Below are positions 4,874 through 5,367 of a DNA stretch of 5,367 bases, one piece after another (the first letter of the stretch is position 1; each line of letters begins with the position of its first letter). Source of the stretch: Lysobacter_C sp966210725 (lineage in GTDB: Bacteria > Pseudomonadota > Gammaproteobacteria > Xanthomonadales > Xanthomonadaceae); NCBI GenBank assembly GCA_966210725.1, contig CBIHLN010000123.1, positions 1 through 5,367 of the forward strand, in the 5' to 3' direction. Under the pieces are notes generated by a model. The model saw only the letters and a program-made list of their open reading frames with translations, was not told the origin of the DNA and ran no database searches. The position numbers and the translations under genes were made by a program.

Positions 4874-5367
4874 ATGTTCAAGAAGTTTCGCGGCATGTTC
4901 TCCAACGACCTGTCCATCGACCTGGGCACGGCCAACACCCTCATCTACGTCCGCGGCCAGGGCATCGTGCTCAACGAGCCGTCCGTGGTCGCCGTGCGCC
5001 AGGACCGCGTGGTCGGCGGCAACCGCTCGGTGGCCGCGGTGGGTGCGGAGGCCAAGCAGATGCTCGGCCGAACGCCGGGTCACATCACCACGATCCGCCC
5101 CATGAAGGACGGCGTCATCGCCGACTTCACCTACACCGAGGAAATGCTCAAGCACTTCATCCGCAAGGTGCACAAGAGCCGTTTCATGCGCCCGAGCCCG
5201 CGCGTGCTGGTGTGCGTGCCCTGCGGCAGCACCCAGGTGGAGCGCCGCGCGATCAAGGAGTCGGCCGAGGAGGCCGGCGCGCGCGAGGTGTACCTGATCG
5301 AGGAGCCGATGGCCGCGGCGATCGGCGCCGGCATGCCGGTGACCGAGGCGCGCGGCTCGATGGTCGT
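4874..5367 (+). CDS. mreB: MreB, rod-shape-determining actin homologue (5' part only)
   Basis: First 164 residues of MreB, about half of the roughly 347-residue family protein; the rest runs off the right edge. MreB is a bacterial actin that binds ATP, forms membrane-bound filaments and positions the elongation machinery (RodA, PBP2, MreC, MreD) for side-wall peptidoglycan synthesis. The N-terminus MFKKFRGMFSNDLSID is almost that of E. coli, including the amphipathic membrane-binding start. Visible actin-fold motifs are the phosphate-1 loop DLGTANT (16-22), KQMLGRTPG (61-69), IRPMKDGVIADF (74-85), RPSPRVLVCVP (106-116), QVERRAI (121-127) and LIEEPMAAAIGAG (141-153). The loop after RQDR (45-50) is one residue longer than in E. 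coli. There is no break in the visible part. In most rod-shaped proteobacteria mreC and mreD follow directly; that cannot be checked here. Identification is secure. Confidence 0.97.
   Translation, partial: MFKKFRGMFSNDLSIDLGTANTLIYVRGQGIVLNEPSVVAVRQDRVVGGNRSVAAVGAEAKQMLGRTPGHITTIRPMKDGVIADFTYTEEMLKHFIRKVHKSRFMRPSPRVLVCVPCGSTQVERRAIKESAEEAGAREVYLIEEPMAAAIGAGMPVTEARGSMV

Noticed and set aside
4856..5334. Minus-strand frames opposite mreB (4856-5173 and 5131-5334)
   Set aside because: They lie opposite highly conserved MreB codons and show no protein motifs.

Overview
The window looks like ordinary chromosome from a high-GC gammaproteobacterium, most likely Xanthomonadaceae/Lysobacteraceae (Lysobacter or Luteimonas type). 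That assignment is inference. It rests on strong G/C preference at third codon positions, gammaproteobacterial UbiE and MreB sequences, two lipobox lipoproteins, and intergenic REP-like palindromes of the GTAGGAGCGAC...GTCGC type.

Layout, left to right: (1) the 3' end of ubiE (ubiquinone/menaquinone methyltransferase), cut by the window edge; (2) an 87-base gap with a short imperfect tandem repeat and a weak candidate promoter; (3) a complete M1-family metallo-aminopeptidase lipoprotein of the leukotriene-A4-hydrolase type, ending at a strong intrinsic terminator (2385-2414); (4) about 365 bases without a gene that carry four clear and one doubtful REP-like hairpins, three pointing right and then one or two pointing left; (5) a small lipoprotein of unknown function; (6) a 146-base convergent gap with hairpins; (7) on the minus strand, a PfkB-family kinase that resembles bacterial adenosine kinase; (8) a 283-base divergent control region with a CRP/Clp-like palindrome, candidate promoters in both directions and a perfect 10-base inverted repeat around the predicted mreB -10 box; (9) the 5' half of mreB, cut by the right edge.

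The genes do not form one operon or pathway. They cover quinone biosynthesis, peptide breakdown at the cell envelope, an unknown envelope lipoprotein, nucleoside salvage and cell-shape control. I see no phage, transposase, CRISPR, tRNA, rRNA or toxin-antitoxin gene, and no clear sign of a new multi-gene system. The most interesting signals are non-coding: the REP cluster and the mreB/kinase divergent region. Among the proteins, the secreted LTA4H-like peptidase and the unassigned lipoprotein deserve a second look.
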